Assembly: GCF_003369915.1 (NCBI RefSeq)
Contig: NC_046677.1
Span: 17,998,913-18,062,912, forward strand
Direction of reading: 5' to 3'
DNA length: 64,000 bases
Origin: Drosophila miranda
Lineage: Eukaryota; Arthropoda; Insecta; Diptera; Drosophilidae
In this document: positions 25,003 through 39,921 of the stretch, in pieces
How the letters are laid out: each line of letters begins with the position of its first letter
How positions within the stretch are numbered: the first letter of the stretch is position 1
Program-made: the position numbers and the translations under genes
Notes under the pieces: generated by a model
The model's database searches: none
What the model saw: the letters and a program-made list of their open reading frames with translations, nothing else
Told to the model about the DNA's origin: nothing

Positions 25003-28000
25003 TTTGGTAATACTTATATGGGACTTTTAATATTTTCGGTTACTTTATAGCTAATTCAAGCACTGAGCATCCATGACGAACAATTCATAGAAAACTGTTG
25101 TTCTCAAAACTATTCCTGCTTATAATGAAGCCGTTTTAGGCCCTACGTCCTACATCCTCTCGTACATTGTGAACATTTAGGTCTTTCCCACCAACAAACT
25201 CCGCATACACTGAATACTGAATACAGAATTTGCAAAAAAAGGCAAGAATCGTTCCCAAAAACTTGAATTTCACACGCTGCCGCCTGCGGGTGTTCCTTCT
25301 TTGCCGAAAAAACGAGCACGTAATGTGGTCGATGCTGCTGCCGTTGGTGATGCTGCTGCTGCACTTGTTCCCACAAATTCCGAGGCATAGGCCATTTCCA
25401 TGAATGCCAAACAAGCAGAAATTTCACACTCGCAAGTGGAACACAAAAACTACATGTCCATGGACATGTACGGACCTGAATGGACGATTGAACCTGCCAG
25501 CGAGGGCCCTGAGAAACCTCCACCGCAGAGCGGGACAGAGACAGCGACAGAGCGACACAAGCAACGCTCGATCTCAATTCCGATTCCATGCGATCGCAGG
25601 GAAGGGCAAAGCAGACACGAACCGAACCGAACACAACCGACACGACCCGAGCCGACCAGGCATCAGCATAATCAACAAGATCACGCATCAAACGAGACGA
25701 CAGCCGCATAAGAATGCAAACATTAAGAGATTTTATGCGAGTCTGTTCACATGCCAAAAAATTGGTGGAAAAAAAAGCGAAACAAAGGGGAACCTGAACA
25801 AAACCGAACAGGTACACAGGACGATTATCCTGTCATTCACTTGTTGCTCGCACAGCAAGCAGCCCAGAACTGGAAGCAAGAGGCTGGCCTCTCAGGCAGT
25901 ACGAAACAGGTAGAAAGGAGCTGTGGCTGTGGCTGTGGCTGGGGCTCTAGAGCTGAAATTTCAGCTACGCTTCCTGCAGATGAGGTGGTCCTGCCCGTAC
26001 TCCCTTTGACGCTGGTCGGCGTGAGAACCTGTTTCATGCCCACTCCCAACTCCCCAGCTCCCAGCTCCCCTCCTCCACCGCAAAGGCCAATTTCGTTTTT
26101 CGGCTCTCGATGCTAATCTCTGGCGCAAATTTTCAAAAATTGTTTGTGTGTTTTAATAGACCACAACTGGGTCGGTGGAGCGGACATTTCGTGTTTCTCG
26201 ATAATTTATTACCGTTGCCCGAATCGGCAAAACGGTCCGCTCCAGCCACTAAGCACTTTTTTATTGTCATATTTATATTTGTGCGATTAGTTTTTTCCTC
26301 TCCGTTGGTTTACGATTCTCTATCCGTCTATCCGTCGATCCGTCTTTCCGTTTCAGGGGTTTTGCTATAGCTACGATTTTTAAGCGGCACGCAAAAAATA
26401 TATTCCCACGCATTTTCAGTTCGTGATATTTTTTGAGGGCTTTTATTTCTTCATTTCTTCGAGAGCACAAATCAAGCGAAAAATGCAAAAAGCGACGTTT
26501 TATTGTTCTGTTTTTGTTTCGGACTGTTTCGAATTCGGAAATGGAAAGGGCAGGGGGTGCTACTCGAAAATACTAGGAGCCAAGACCTTCGATAGCTTCC
26601 TCTCTCCATTTCTGACAGAATTCCCTCAAATCTTCTTTTACTTTCTCTAGGCAAAAACTGTGTTTTTTTCTGGCCAATCATTTCCTATACAACTCGAAGC
26701 TCAGTGGCCAAGTGACAGATACAACAATTGTCCATGCCACCATGATCTCTACCCATTCCAGCCATCCAGCCATCCAGCCATCACAGCCCCCTTACCGCTT
26801 AAATGACATGCAAAACAGTTGACATTACATTTAAGCAGCCAGAGCCAGAGCCAGAGCAAGGAGAAATATAAAATAAAATGAAATTGCTTAAATTGTTGGC
26901 CATAAATCAACGGCAGACACCGAGGAGGAGATCAAGATCCAACGAGACCCAAAAAATACACAAAACAGAAAAAGAAACCAAACCAAAAACCAAAAATCTT
27001 GCTTTGCTCGATTTCACTGCCAAAACAACAGGCAAACAGACAAACACAAAGCGAACTTCACCTGTTCGACGTACAGACAATGCTCCAACCAGGTGACAGG
27101 CATGTCCAGCACCAGCAGCACCATCGGGCATGTCTCCAGGAGGGGGCACTGGCACTGTTGACAAGTACCGAGAGGCAAGCGACTCAATTGCGGCACTTGT
27201 CGCACGACACTTCAGCTTCAGCAGCAATAAGAGACGGGTATAGAGGAAGCAGCAGAGACACGGCCACGGAGAAAGGAGAGATGGGAGATGAGAAAACACT
27301 GAAAATAATCAAAAATCCGGACCGAGTGAGTATGTCACTTTCGGGGGAGTCGCAAGACCATTCGGGGCATGACAAGACACAAAACAAAAAAACAAAAACA
27401 ACAACACACAATTTTGATTTCTTCACGTTGCATTTACATTATGGGTATATGGCTTTGGGGCCTCTGTTTCCTCGGGTTTCACTTACAGGGTAGGTCTGTC
27501 GTCTGGCCGACACGTCCGAGAGTCGCGGACACGATAAGCACTAAATGACATGGAGCAGGGCCGGACCGCGTCTGGGCCAGGCTCTCTCGTTCGCATTATG
27601 AGTTAGCAGTTTAACAACGAGATCATCTCCTTCTGCCTGTCTGGGCAGGCGATCTGGACTCAAGATTTAATCGCCGGCGACTCGCGGCAAAGCATCTCCT
27701 TAATTGTGCGGCATCCATATTTTCACTAATTAAACGCGGCCGCAGAAAGGGCCAGAAAGCCTTTGCTAAAAATGAAATTTCATCTCAGTTTGTTTAACAA
27801 ATTCGCTGACATGAGCCGCCGACAGCAGAACAAAAAGATACAAACAGCAATCATGAATATAATAATCATGAAAGGCAAGACCTAAGCAACGAACTTGCCG
27901 CACACTTGACCCCCATATGGGCGGGAACAATGGCTCTGGAATCGGATTTTAGCCGCTTTCCCGCCGAAAGAAATTAAGCCGAAATTTCAATTCGCACTTG

Positions 28001-31000
28001 GGCCACACACAGACCCACCACACAATGGCAATAGGCTTTCTCTGATTCACTGATTCTCTGATTCTCCGCTTCTCTGCGTCTCTGCTCAAATGGCAAATCA
28101 ATAGAAGTACACTCGGATCAGCTATACTTTTCCTTTTCCACAGTACCTGTTCGGGCCTGAATGCCGCCGATCCGTTGCACGGGTAATTATTTGTTTGCCA
28201 AAACAAAGCCGAGCGAGAGATTGTGGAATTTTTTGTCGCTCCCAGAAGTGCGTGTGAACTGGCTCCATCTCACCGTGACTCTCCCTCCCCGACTGTCGCA
28301 GATTCATTTGGAAATTGTTCCGCCAACGCCCACACAACAAGTGCTTGAGTTTCGGCCAACAGGTAGCTACCGGAATTCGGGGAACACCTTTCAATGACAG
28401 AGGCGATACCTCTCAGAGACTCAGAGGCTGTTTGCGGTGCTGTTGAATGGATTCTGGTGTGGATTGCACGGGATGGAAGGGGGATAGGAATGGCAATGGG
28501 GAGAACTGTTCAGTGAGAAATTACAGGTTGGTTTCCTGTTCTTCACATAGAGAATAAATTCTGAATAAAAACTATAACATTTCAAGGAACATTTTGTACA
28601 CTTTTGGAAACCTGGGCTCTCCCCTGAAGGACATTAAATTAGAGAAATGAATTAGTTAGCTATTACCCCTAGTTCTATACATTCAACCCCTTCGTTTTAT
28701 TTCCAAGAAATCTTGAATTGATTTCCATTTGATAAATACAATTTTTAATCTCCTAAACTCATTCCCCCCGCATTTGGCGCCAGTCCACGAAGATTCCGCT
28801 CTCATCCTCGTTTGAACTCTTCCCAGTAAGCCATTCAAGATTCCACCGCAATCTCCATACAGGGAGCAGAGAGTGGAGCTATCTCCACCATCTTTTCCAT
28901 CAAAAAACTGAAAACAAAACCCCAGGCCTGGGCTCCTGTACGCCCGTTTGCGTGCTCTCCTGTTCTCGTCACGTATCTCGGGTATCGGGACTGGCATCTG
29001 GGGCAATTAATTTAAACGAACGCTATAATATCTCATTTTTTCGGCCCAAGAAACCGAAAGAGAAAGAGGCAAAACGAGAATTCATAGAAGCAGAGCAGAG
29101 CCATAAACCAGCATTTGAAAAGTCATCAGAAAAGTTCAAAAATACATACGAGTAAGCGGAGTGCTGGAGAGCTGCCTCCAGTAGCTTCTGCGAGTATCTC
29201 TGAACCGCCCTGAACGGGGTATCCACTTGTTACTGCATTTACAAGTTACTGGGAAATATGATTGAGATCGCTCTGGGCTGCCCGAGTCGTAAAAAGCGGG
29301 TTTATTTGGAAATTTAGTTGTAAAAACGTAGCGGACACTAGTGGCCTGCCATATGGCCCCAAGTGTGGCAGGGCAAGTGCCACAAACGCGGCAAGGCCCG
29401 GCTCCAAGCTCCTAAAACCTGACACATAAATCTCGCCGGCAAACAATTTAATTTCCAAAACTTGGCCACTAAAAAATTAGACTAAAAACCGTTGACAAGT
29501 GTCGTTTCAGCTTCGGTTGGCCAATGGCCAATGGCCAAGATTTCCACTGCAGCGGAAGTCGTCGGTGCCAAGAAGTGGCCAAGAAGTGTCGCCGTCGCAG
29601 CCCTGACTCTGACTCTAACTCGGAGCCCCATTCCGATCCCAATCCCGTTCCCGTTCCCGATCCCGCCTCTGATCGTCAGCGTTTTTTTTTTTCTGGCGGT
29701 TCGTGCGTCGCCAATGCCGCGCCGCCGCTTCTGTGTCTTTTGTGGCTTTTGTGGCTTTGGCGCGAGTTTGACTAATTAAAGCGCAGACTTTGGGCATTTT
29801 TAATTTGTACGCTTGTAAAATGAAATTTACTTTTTTCGTCGAAGACGAAGACTTCGTGCAGCGTGTTTCCTTTTGAACTTTGAAATGGTGCGTGTCTCTC
29901 TTTTGGGTGGCAGTGGGGGAGTGGGGTATTTTGAATATTCCAAGGGAAGTGCTTGGTTGTTCTTGGATTATATATCAATAGCTGGAAAAGCAGGGTCCAA
30001 ATAGGGTAATTTATCGCAATTTTCAGCATATTTTGCCCACAAATGATATGTAGATGGTAAATCTCAAGGATTTAATTCAAGTCCTTCCTTAGGGCACTTC
30101 TCCATCCCCAGACGCAGCTGTGGGCCAAGAGCAGAGCTTACTGTTGGCAGAAAGGGTATCTAATCGTTCGGCTCGTGTAGTACCTCCAAAGCGGACCTTG
30201 TAGCTTGTGTCTGTGGCAGGTCGTTTGGTGCTTTACGGCCGGGCAACTCGAACTGTTCTCGGTGCTCCGTACAATGTTGTAGCCCACTCTTCCGAGAACC
30301 CAACGAATGACCGACGACCAGTTGACCTCGATAGCTCCACGTCTGTGCGTGTGTGTGTCTGTGTCCATCTCCTGTAACCAATTGAGGAGCCACAAAATGT
30401 AATGTTGAACATTTCACTTTCAGCCAAAGCCAAAGCCGATGCCCCAACGACATCTTCATCTTTGTTTTTGTGGCCGCAACCAAAAATGGCTGCCATTGTA
30501 AATTTTCGGTGGGGGCCTGTGCCTGCGCCTCCGCCTCCGCCTGGGTATGGAAGGTGCAGGTTGCAGGTGCAGCTAAACACATGTTAACTAGAAATGGCAA
30601 AGAGGAAGGGGTGGGGGAGGAGGGAGGGGAACAGAGCTCCATGTTGGCGCAAATGTCAAGCTATAAATACCGAATGGGAATTGGAATCGGAGAATTGGCC
30701 ACAAATGCGTTGTACCCGCTACATATAACGCATATATGGACATGAGTGGTTGTTGCCAGAGCTTTTTGGTGGTTTCTGTTGCTTTCTGGTGGTTTGTTGT
30801 ATCCACAATTGTACAAATTTCGCAATTGAAATAAAGTTGCACCAAAACGCACTGGGAGCGGGCGGGAGGGGGCGCTCCACAATGGAACTTTTTGGCGGAA
30901 GTCTCCGTGGCCATTTGGAGGCATTCAAATTAGGCAGACCCGGGACCTGGGACTGGCAGCCTATTTGCGTCTGCGATGATGTAATTTGGCAATTGTTTTG

Positions 31001-33565
31001 CCCGGCAAATTAACACATTTTCCCCCTGAAACCGGAGCTGGAGCCGGAGCTGGAGCCTAGTCAATGAGTTAATAATGGCACTGGCTCGAAGGCACTGCAA
31101 GAAACCCACAACCCAATCGGTGATACACTATCTAATGCAGCAGAAGTCACTTCTCGCAGTGTATAAAGCCGCTGCTGTGGGTACGGGGTACTTTCACCCA
31201 CAATGCCAGACAATAGAAACAAAAGTCGTACCTTTTGGTATCATATTTTTGGTTTTCTTTGTAAACAATGACCGTATGAGACCCCCGGCATACCGACTCA
31301 CCTGCAACAGTTGTTGATGTAACAAGGCCCTGCTGCTCCCCAGCTCGGGGAGAAATCTTGCTGTGAAATGCTAATGAAACTGGTTTGATCTGTCCAGAAT
31401 GGGAAAAGAATACGTCTCTTCGGGATAATGGAAGAGTGCCACACGCACGGCATAAGTCATTTCGAAAAAGTTCGGCGCATCAAATCGATTAGGTATTACA
31501 TCCACAGATCTACAGAATATGCATTTCCAGAACTCGAATTTGGTTTTGATTTATAGGCAACCTGCGAGGGCGTCTGGAGGATATTCAATCACTTACAGGA
31601 ATGTCCGATATTGCATTTCGATACGCTTTCTTGAACACGATCTCTCTGTCTGTCTTTTGGAAACTTGTTCCACTTCCATTGGAACCCTCGTGTATCAGAG
31701 CTCGGCCCCCAGGGTGCCATCAAAACACGTGTAACTCCATAAATAATGTCATTACATGGCAGAAGCCGCGAGGAAACCTAAACCCTATCGCCGCTACCGA
31801 AGGCACCACCCTCTCCGGTCCTCCCCGTGCGACAAGGGCTAACCCCAAAATTAATATGCAATCGGAATAATTTATGCACAAAACGCTCAAATTTATTAAC
31901 ACCGCAGTAGCCGAACACGGCGAAATACACGATGGAGCAGAAATTAAAACAGACATTGCCGGAGCGATGGAGCTCCAATGGAGTCGTAGGGGCTCCGATC
32001 ATAACTCATGTGTCGGAGGGGGAAGAGATTTAGCCTCAACACGTGAGCATTGATTGTATTATTTATAAATAATAATTATGGCAGCCACATGCGGTGGCTG
32101 GCGTCGCGACGGTGCAGGGGAAAGTGCAACATCCACTCGACGAAGTCGCAGCATCCGCGGTAGCTAGAAAGTGATTAGAGATGCACGAACGGTCCAAGGC
32201 AAGGCGCGAGGGGGAGGTGGCTTTCAAATTTGCTTCTCAGGATTGTCACCTTTCGCCCGAATCCGACTTTCCCCTATTGAGTTTTCGGGGATGTGCTTCT
32301 TATTTATGAAATATCCAATCAATTGGCATTCGTTTTCAACACACTGACGGCCCTGGGAAAGTCCTAATCACCACGGATCGTGTGTCTGCGCTATAGGTGG
32401 ATGCACAAGATGAACGATGCTTCCGTTTCCAATTGGGAATATTCTAATTGGTCTCGTTTGCAGGACTAGTAGAAAAGATCTCTATTGTGGTACTCGCTGG
32501 TTCAGGGATACTCCCTGTAAAGTCGGCTAAATGTATGTAACAGTCAGAAGGAAGCATTTCTCAGCCATTAAGTAAATATATTCTTGATCAGCATCAAAAG
32601 ACCTGTCCACACAGCTTAGTCTATCTGTTCTTCGACCCGAAGAGCCCTAAGATCAGGCAGATGGCAGATCAGAGACTATAAGAGCAAGATCGGGTAGATT
32701 TTTTGGGCAGGCTTTCATAAAGAAATATCTTATACACCAGGTTATTGAATCCGATTGTGATCAGGTTATTAAGGCCAGAATTATTCAAGAAAAGGCAAAA
32801 CGTACCCCCAAGCCTAGCCAAGTTTCCCCTTCCGACATCCCTTTTTGGATTAGCTTGAATTTGTATTAATTGTTACCAGTATATGTAAATCTATATATAC
32901 TATGTATATTCTATAGATATAATCGTACTCCTCTGAGCAATTTTCAATTCAATTTCCATGTATATTTTCCTTTAACGATTGGCTATCTTGGTTTACTCCA
33001 GACAACTCAATTTCCTGTCAACTTGCCTCTCATTCGGCACTCTCTGACACGTTCGACATTCATCAAATTCGAAAGGCCGAAAATAAATTGCGTTAAATAG
33101 GCATAGCCAGGAGTTGCCGTTGCAGTGGCAGTGGCAGTTGCAATTACAACTGGGGGCAAGTTATTGGGCAAATTTGGCAATTGCAAGGTGCCATTCATCA
33201 GCCGAAAAACGGCAAATGAAAACATCAATTCGCGAGTATTTATGCGGCATGAAAAAGTGCGTGTCGTGTCTGGAAAATCAAATACAACCGAAACCTGGCT
33301 GTGGCACTTGGCGAGCATTTGGCGTGACATTTCAATTAAAATGCTAATTTCGCAACGGACAGAGAGACAATATCTTGTTAAAGGCTGCCCCCAAATCCAG
33401 GCCCAGACCCGTACTCCTTGCCGCTCCTCGGGAGGGTTTAAATTTGGCTGCCGGCTGCCGGTTTGCCGGCAACTATTTAGTGAGGTAAATTACTTTATTA
33501 GAGTCGGCCGTGGGCTGTCAAGGCGTGCCACAGAGCCTGGCCTGTGCAAGTGCATTAATCAAGTC

Positions 33566-33567
<2 letters not shown>

Positions 33568-33600
<33 letters not shown>
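33568..33600. repeat. (CA)16 dinucleotide repeat
   Basis: About 16 CA units, followed 40 bases later by a (CACTCA)4.5 array at 33641-33668. Confidence 0.9.
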
Positions 33601-33602
<2 letters not shown>

Positions 33603-33640
33603 GGACACGCATAGCCCACTCTTCGAGGAGCGAATACTCG

Positions 33641-33668
33641 CACTCACACTCACACTCACACTCACACT
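33641..33668. repeat. (CACTCA)4.5 hexamer repeat
   Basis: Four full copies and a partial copy. Confidence 0.9.
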
Positions 33669-35619
33669 TACGCCCTGGCACTCGTGACTTTTCTAAGCTA
33701 ATTTATCATTTTTCAAGAAGAGAAACCCGAAATTAATGCACTTTCTCCCAGCGCCAAGCCATTCGGTTCTGTAAATCAGTTTTCCTCCGCTCAACGGAAG
33801 TTCGAATGCGGCCAGGATCGTCAGAGAGTCAGCCTACAGGCAGTCGGATCAGGCAGCCCTTCACCTTCCACTTCCCAGGCACTTTCCCGCACTTTCCCGC
33901 ACTTTAATTGTGACACGTGATGGGAAATGGGGAAATGCCTAAACAGTTGCACAAAGCTGAAAAACACTCATGCGAGTGTCTATACTCGAACACATTGAAA
34001 GCTGACAATTAATCTCAGCCGATCCACAGCTCGATGCGGAGTCTCCACCGCACTTTCAATTGGCTGATGGCTGAACAGAGGCTGGGTTCGGGCTTCGCGG
34101 TTCGGATTGGATTGGAGAAAACTATTTTCAATCTCCAGTTGCTCATTCATGTGGGTGTGGGTGTGGGTGGCAGAACATGAGAGGCAATTAAGGTCGTCGC
34201 TGGGTTCGCTTTTCCGCTCTTTCTCCGCCTGGGATGCATGTGTGTGTGTGCCATGCATTATGCATGGATCCCAGGGATAGGGGATTGGCTTTTCCTCAAG
34301 CACCTTTAATGGCGATAGTGCAGGTATTTTGGATCCACTTTCAGACATTATTAGGTATTAGGAATATCGTATGTAAATTCTTATCCGTATGATATATCTT
34401 TGCCATTGGAAACTACTTCTATATGTGGCAGGTGGTACCATCAAGTGTCCCAATTGACACCAAGTCGAAGCCTGTTACGCAGCCCTGCTGCCTCCCAACC
34501 AACCGAGGGGCGCTGCCGAATGACGCGGACATGCAGGAAAGATAAATGTTAGACTAATATTCGAGTAAATCTTGCTAAAAGAACTACAATGCCACCATCC
34601 AATGCCAACCAATCGCCTCGTAATCCATTTGTGGGAAACCTGCCACCATCAATGGCCTCATCAGAAATCCTCATTACATTCCAGCGTGCCAGCTTGGGGG
34701 AGAACTATAGTAAGTTACTCTGATATATGTATTAAGTATCTGTGTTTCAGATCGCCCGAATGTTTGAATGCTTGCAACCACCCTTCCCCCTTGGGGGTTA
34801 TGGTTATGCGTGATCCCAATCTGTGCGATTCATCAGAAAATGTTGGGGGAAAACAAACCTGTTACCGGTAACGGCCTCATCTGAAATCCTCATTAGAATC
34901 CAATGCCAACTCGGGGGACACAGCAGAGGCGCATATAAAAATTAATCAGGCAAGCGGCGGGGGCAGGCGGGCAGAAAGACCCCACCACGGAGCGACAAAT
35001 TAACCAAACGAGCCCGAAAACGGAGGCAGAACAAGCAATAAAATCAAACCCAGACACAGCTCCAAAGCTGCCACAACAATGCCAAAAGTTGCAAATGCAA
35101 GCAGCGGGACGGCCAGACGGCAAGACGGGACAGACGGAGACGAAACAAATCTCCCCAGCGACAAAGCAAATGAGACCCACTGCGCTCCGAAGCCGAGGCC
35201 CAAGGAGTAGGAGGCCAATGGGACAGTTAACCAAACCGGCCACGCCGCTGCTCAAGTTAACCACCGGCCACCGCTGGAGCTGGGCCTCAAGTCGGAGCTG
35301 GAGCTGAAGTTGGAGTCGCAGGCGAAGTTAAAGCGAGTGCTGTGCTGCGCTCTTGCAACATGTCAAAATAAATCAATTGATTGATCTTGTTTTATTTATG
35401 TCCAATTCAATTTCGATCAATGAGCAGCGCACACGAATGCAGCATGTTAAGCGGGGCGAACGAGATGCGAGATGCCCTGATCCGGAGGGAAGAAGATGTG
35501 GACGTGGACGTGGCCCCAACTGGCGCTTAGAGCCAAGGACCCGGGACGCGTGCGTGTAATTATGTGGCACAAAAAAATAAGTAATTCGATGTGGTTCGGC
35601 CTTCGTAAGATACTGCGAA

Positions 35620-35627
35620 TATCGATA
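35620..35627. promoter_or_regulatory. TATCGATA (DRE-type) site in the nht-CNOT2 desert
   Basis: Perfect TATCGATA followed 6 bases later by a second partial copy (GATATCGA, 35633-35640). No gene is seen next to it. Confidence 0.2.
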
Positions 35628-36560
35628 AGGAAGATATCGAGAAGATGTTCAAAGTTGGGACAGAAAGAATCAGATATTCAGAGAGAGGCAGCCCTATTCT
35701 ATTTTTCAAACGAACTTTTCTAAGGACCCTTAACTCATTACCAAATCAGATCAAAGATCAAAATTGAACTATCATTAAATATTTTCTAAGGCCTAATTTA
35801 TTCTTAATTTAGCATAAAATGCAGTTGGAATACCAATTGGGGGGATTCTTTGCTCGAATCTAGGAAGCCAGTTCGTATGTCCAGTGCGCTTTGACCTCAT
35901 TCAAAGTAGAAAATACTGTGTAATCCACAGTTACAGCTGGCCACTCGTATAACCATGCAAATTTCACCTGCGTCGCGGTCTTGGAAGATTTTCGGCTATC
36001 CAGGGCTATCTGCATATTTTGTAATATCCTACTGCACAAAAGCTATTAAATATGTGCATGACATGGCTATGGAAATGCAAACAATAGATGGATGGATGTG
36101 TGCAAGAGTTGTGCAGAGAGCTATGGACATGGGCACTACCCATCAGGCCAAAAAGTGATCAAAGATCATATGATGGATATATTTGTTAGAACAGGGATAG
36201 ATTCTTACCATGCCGGGACTTAATTGTGATTAAAATTGATAGCTACAAGAATCCGAATCTCCAAATAGGCCGCCTCTTGGGGCTGGGTAGGGCCGGGCCG
36301 GGTCGGGTAGGGTAGGCTTTTGGTCTCTAGAGCCTAGACCATTGAGTGCAGTCTTTGATGGTCGGGCTTAGTTCCATTCAGCATTCATAACAGCAGAAAA
36401 CCAGACAGAAACAGAAACAAAAAACAAAAACGGCAAAAGTGCAATTGAATTTTTTTGCATTTCATTCGAAAAAGATCAATAAAAATCAAATAATACCAGA
36501 AAACTTGCTCCGACCGTGGGGGGATCAATCACATTTATGCTAATTAAACTTACATAATAT

Positions 36561-36580
36561 GGGGGGGGGGGGGGGGGGGG
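36561..36580. repeat. G20 homopolymer
   Basis: Run of 20 G followed by AGGG. Confidence 0.85.
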
Positions 36581-38613
36581 AGGGTGGCAGTCACAATACC
36601 GGTGCCGCGGGAGTATGCCTTGACAAATTCAAATCGAATTTTGTTTTGACAAATTTCGTGTCTGCAGAAAATCGGAAAATGCTTAGATAAGACCCCGTCA
36701 GATGCAAGATATACCCGCACCAGATATGTACATACATACATACGTATGTGTGTGTGTGTACTTGGGTGCAGATATAGACAACAGAATGAAATGTGGAAAT
36801 TTTCTTATGCAGCTCAAATGTTGGGGCGGTGCGGGGGTCCTCTGCCGCTGCTGCTGTCGATTCCGATCCGACTCCATTGTAGCACAATGAACGGCTGTTT
36901 CGTGGTTCTTGCACTTTCACTATATTAAAATGCATACCACCTACATTTGTGTTGCTCGCTTTTCTCGCCAAATCGCCAGAGCGCCAAAGCGAGCAGCAGT
37001 TCAGTGCCCACCCCACCGGTCGGCCAGATGTCCGATCTGTCCGATTTGTCCGATCTGTTGGATCTGTCGGGGCAGGAATCCGTTAATGCCGTGCATACTG
37101 CATAAAGCAGAAGGGAAATTGTTACGGGAAGACGATCAGCTCGGCGCTGCCCGCCACCGATGCCACCGTTGCCACCGTTGCCACCGATGCGGATGCTTGA
37201 GCCATTGTTCTACTGCTGAATTGCAAATCGAGCCCATAGTTCTCGCCGTTCCCTCGCCCTCTGCCTCTGCCTGTGCGGCTCCCTCTGCCTTGGAAGCTGC
37301 AATTTGCCGTTTGTTGGGGCAGGCAGCAACAGCAACTGTTCTTATTGTGATATTTCTCTGGTTTCCAGTTCAATCAACTCGAATGGTCAACGACTCTCCG
37401 GCTGGACACACGTGGGTGTGGAGCGTGGAGACACTCGTTGGCGTGGCCTTGTCGCTCCTCTCCTCCAGGTTGAATGTACCGTTGTGTCTTTGAACTCGCT
37501 CGTCTTCTGCCAGGGCGTCTTCTGCTTCTCCAGGGCTATGGCATAATGCCCATCGTCGTCCCCAGACACTCAGACGACGCCGATGAATGAGGCAACGAAC
37601 CGCTGCTCTGGGCTCTGTGCTCTGGGCTCTGGCTCTCCCAACGAACGCCAGAACGCAAGAACAAAAAAAAAGAAGGAATAAAATAATAAATAAATACCAG
37701 TCGAACCCGAAATATACCTGACGCGATCTTCGCATGCAAATCTGTAAAGTTCTCTCGACTCGACTCTACTCGACTCAACTCGACTCGAGAGCAATTAACA
37801 TTACAAATTTGTCCAGCATTGGGCAAAAGGAAGAGCTTCTTCTGGCCTGGCTCCCGCAAATAGCATCGCATCGCATCGCATCGGCCAGCTCTTTGGGGGG
37901 CTGATGCTGATATATGCATAAAGACGGAGACGTGACTTGAATGGGAGCGATCTGATGATCGCTGATGACAAAATCCTTGATCACAACGTTCATTGATCTC
38001 CCTGCTCCGATCATGCAGTTCTCGCGGTTTCCGAGATGCTGTTGCCAGGTCGGAATGAGAGTACTGCCACCAAAATGGATACTGGCTGCAGTGGAATAAC
38101 TTTTACCGATTCTATGGCATCCCTAGAACGGCACACACTTGCAGTTTAGGAAGTTTTTCTTGCAGTGAACTTTGGCTCTTTCCCACCACAGTTTATCGGA
38201 TGTGGCCAAGTGCCGGCTGATAAATAAATTCTGGCCTTAACTTGCCATATATTTTCATTATGTGCGACACAGAAAGTCGTGTTTTATTTCAACACAAGTG
38301 GATTTTAATAATAAAATGTGTCTAATTTGGTACCCACTCGAGCGAGCAGAAAGGAAAACCTGATTGCAGCACCTTTTTACTTTTATTCGCCTGCCCACCA
38401 CTGCACCACTGCGCCGCCGCACCACTGGCATCTGGGATGTGGATGTGGATGTGGATGTGGCTGTGGTTGGAGTGGACTTTCCATGGAGCAGCCTTCTTCT
38501 CGGTGTCGGGATTGTACGTGGTACGTGCGAGGCGTCAATGCTTCATTTCCACTGTCATCTTAAGTTGATTGCAAGTTACGATCGTGTTGACACCCTACCC
38601 TACCTGTCTCTCC

Positions 38614-38632
38614 CTCTCTCTCTCTCTCTCTC
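38614..38632. repeat. (CT)n dinucleotide repeat
   Basis: About nine CT units within a longer CT-rich block. Confidence 0.8.
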
Positions 38633-39629
38633 CGACTCTCTTGGGCATTCTGCATTTTGCATTGGTAACGGTAATTGCCGTTGCGCATGCGTGTGCGCCG
38701 GGGTTGTGCCTCAGTTCGGGTCGGGGTTAATTCCCTGCTCCAGCCATGTGCGGGCGGCTTATTAATCAGAGCTCTCGGACGTTGCACAACTTCGCGAGCA
38801 TGATTCATGCTTAATTGGCTAACAGACACAGCTCCAGCCATAGACCAGGCCACAGGCCACAGGCCACATCCAGCTGTACGCCGTGCAAATCTCACCCAAG
38901 TTGTCAATTTCACAGACATCACATTTCAATCAAACTTCGCCGTGCCATAAATAAACCGCCAAGTGGACAGATCCCAAAACCTGGTTCCACTCCAATCTTT
39001 TAAGTCTTTCGCTTAAATTACACATTGTATTTGTAAGTATTTGTGTCTGTGGATTGTGGATTGTGGATTGGGGCTTGTGGTAGTTGCTGCGCACGCCCAA
39101 CGTTCACATTTTTCCACATGAAATTATGAAGTTACCATGGCAATTAATACGCATGAGCCGGGCTCCAGCCGCACTTAACCAAACGTCGGCGGGTGCTGTC
39201 GTCCGTCTCCGACTTGGTCTCCGACTTGGTCTCCGACTCGCTCTCCGTCTCCGTCTCGCATGTCAATTTGATGGCAATTAAGTTTGCTCTAGCTCTGGCT
39301 TTGTTTTAATAATAAATTTAATGAGCTGCCAAAAATGGTTGCAAATTTACGTGGCAATTAGCGGGCTAAACGACGACAGCATTGATGGCGACACTTGGCC
39401 AAGAGATCGTGTGCTCCGCTGTGCCTGCCTAGGCGGACACTGGACGGTGTATTATTTTGCTAATGAGCGTTACGATTTTTCCCCGAGGCTTGTCCGAGGC
39501 TGGTGGCTGGAGGCTGGAGCTGGTGCAGTGTGGCCGCGACACGTCGAGGGTGTGCCGGCCAGATTTTGGAGTGACGGAGTAAGGTTTGGTACTACCCATG
39601 CGAGTTTTAGTTAAAATGCTAGATCTATA

Positions 39630-39635
39630 TTTATT
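39630..39635 (-). terminator. Possible polyadenylation signal of the CNOT2-like gene
   Basis: On the minus strand AATAAA lies 287 bases after the stop codon of the CNOT2-like gene, in AT-rich sequence. It is the first canonical hexamer I find there. Confidence 0.35.
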
Positions 39636-39921
39636 TAACCTGAATTTTGGCGGGCAAATATCGCAGATACATTACATATATTTCAGTTAAATTCAAAGAT
39701 TATTAAAACATTAAAAACAAAGTGTTTGGGACAGTTCCATGCTGGGGCCTTCCACTGAAGTGCTGCATGCCACGTCGTTCGGCATCTGGCTGCCTGCTAG
39801 GTAATAGTCTGAGTGTGCTACCCTGCTACCCTGTGTTTCAGAAGTCTGTAGATGGCATGTGTGGGGTTGGCGGATTGTAAGTGTAAGTGTCGGCTTTTGG
39901 GAAGCTACTTGGATGGCTGCT

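Larger units (their letters stand above)
21532..39629. other. 18 kb gene desert between nht and the CNOT2-like gene
   Basis: No reading frame here looks like a protein. It contains simple repeats, a 22-base palindrome at 24981, a TATCGATA at 35620 and AT-rich stretches (24.6-25.1 kb, 32.5-33.0 kb). No transposon ends or tRNA were seen. Confidence 0.55.
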
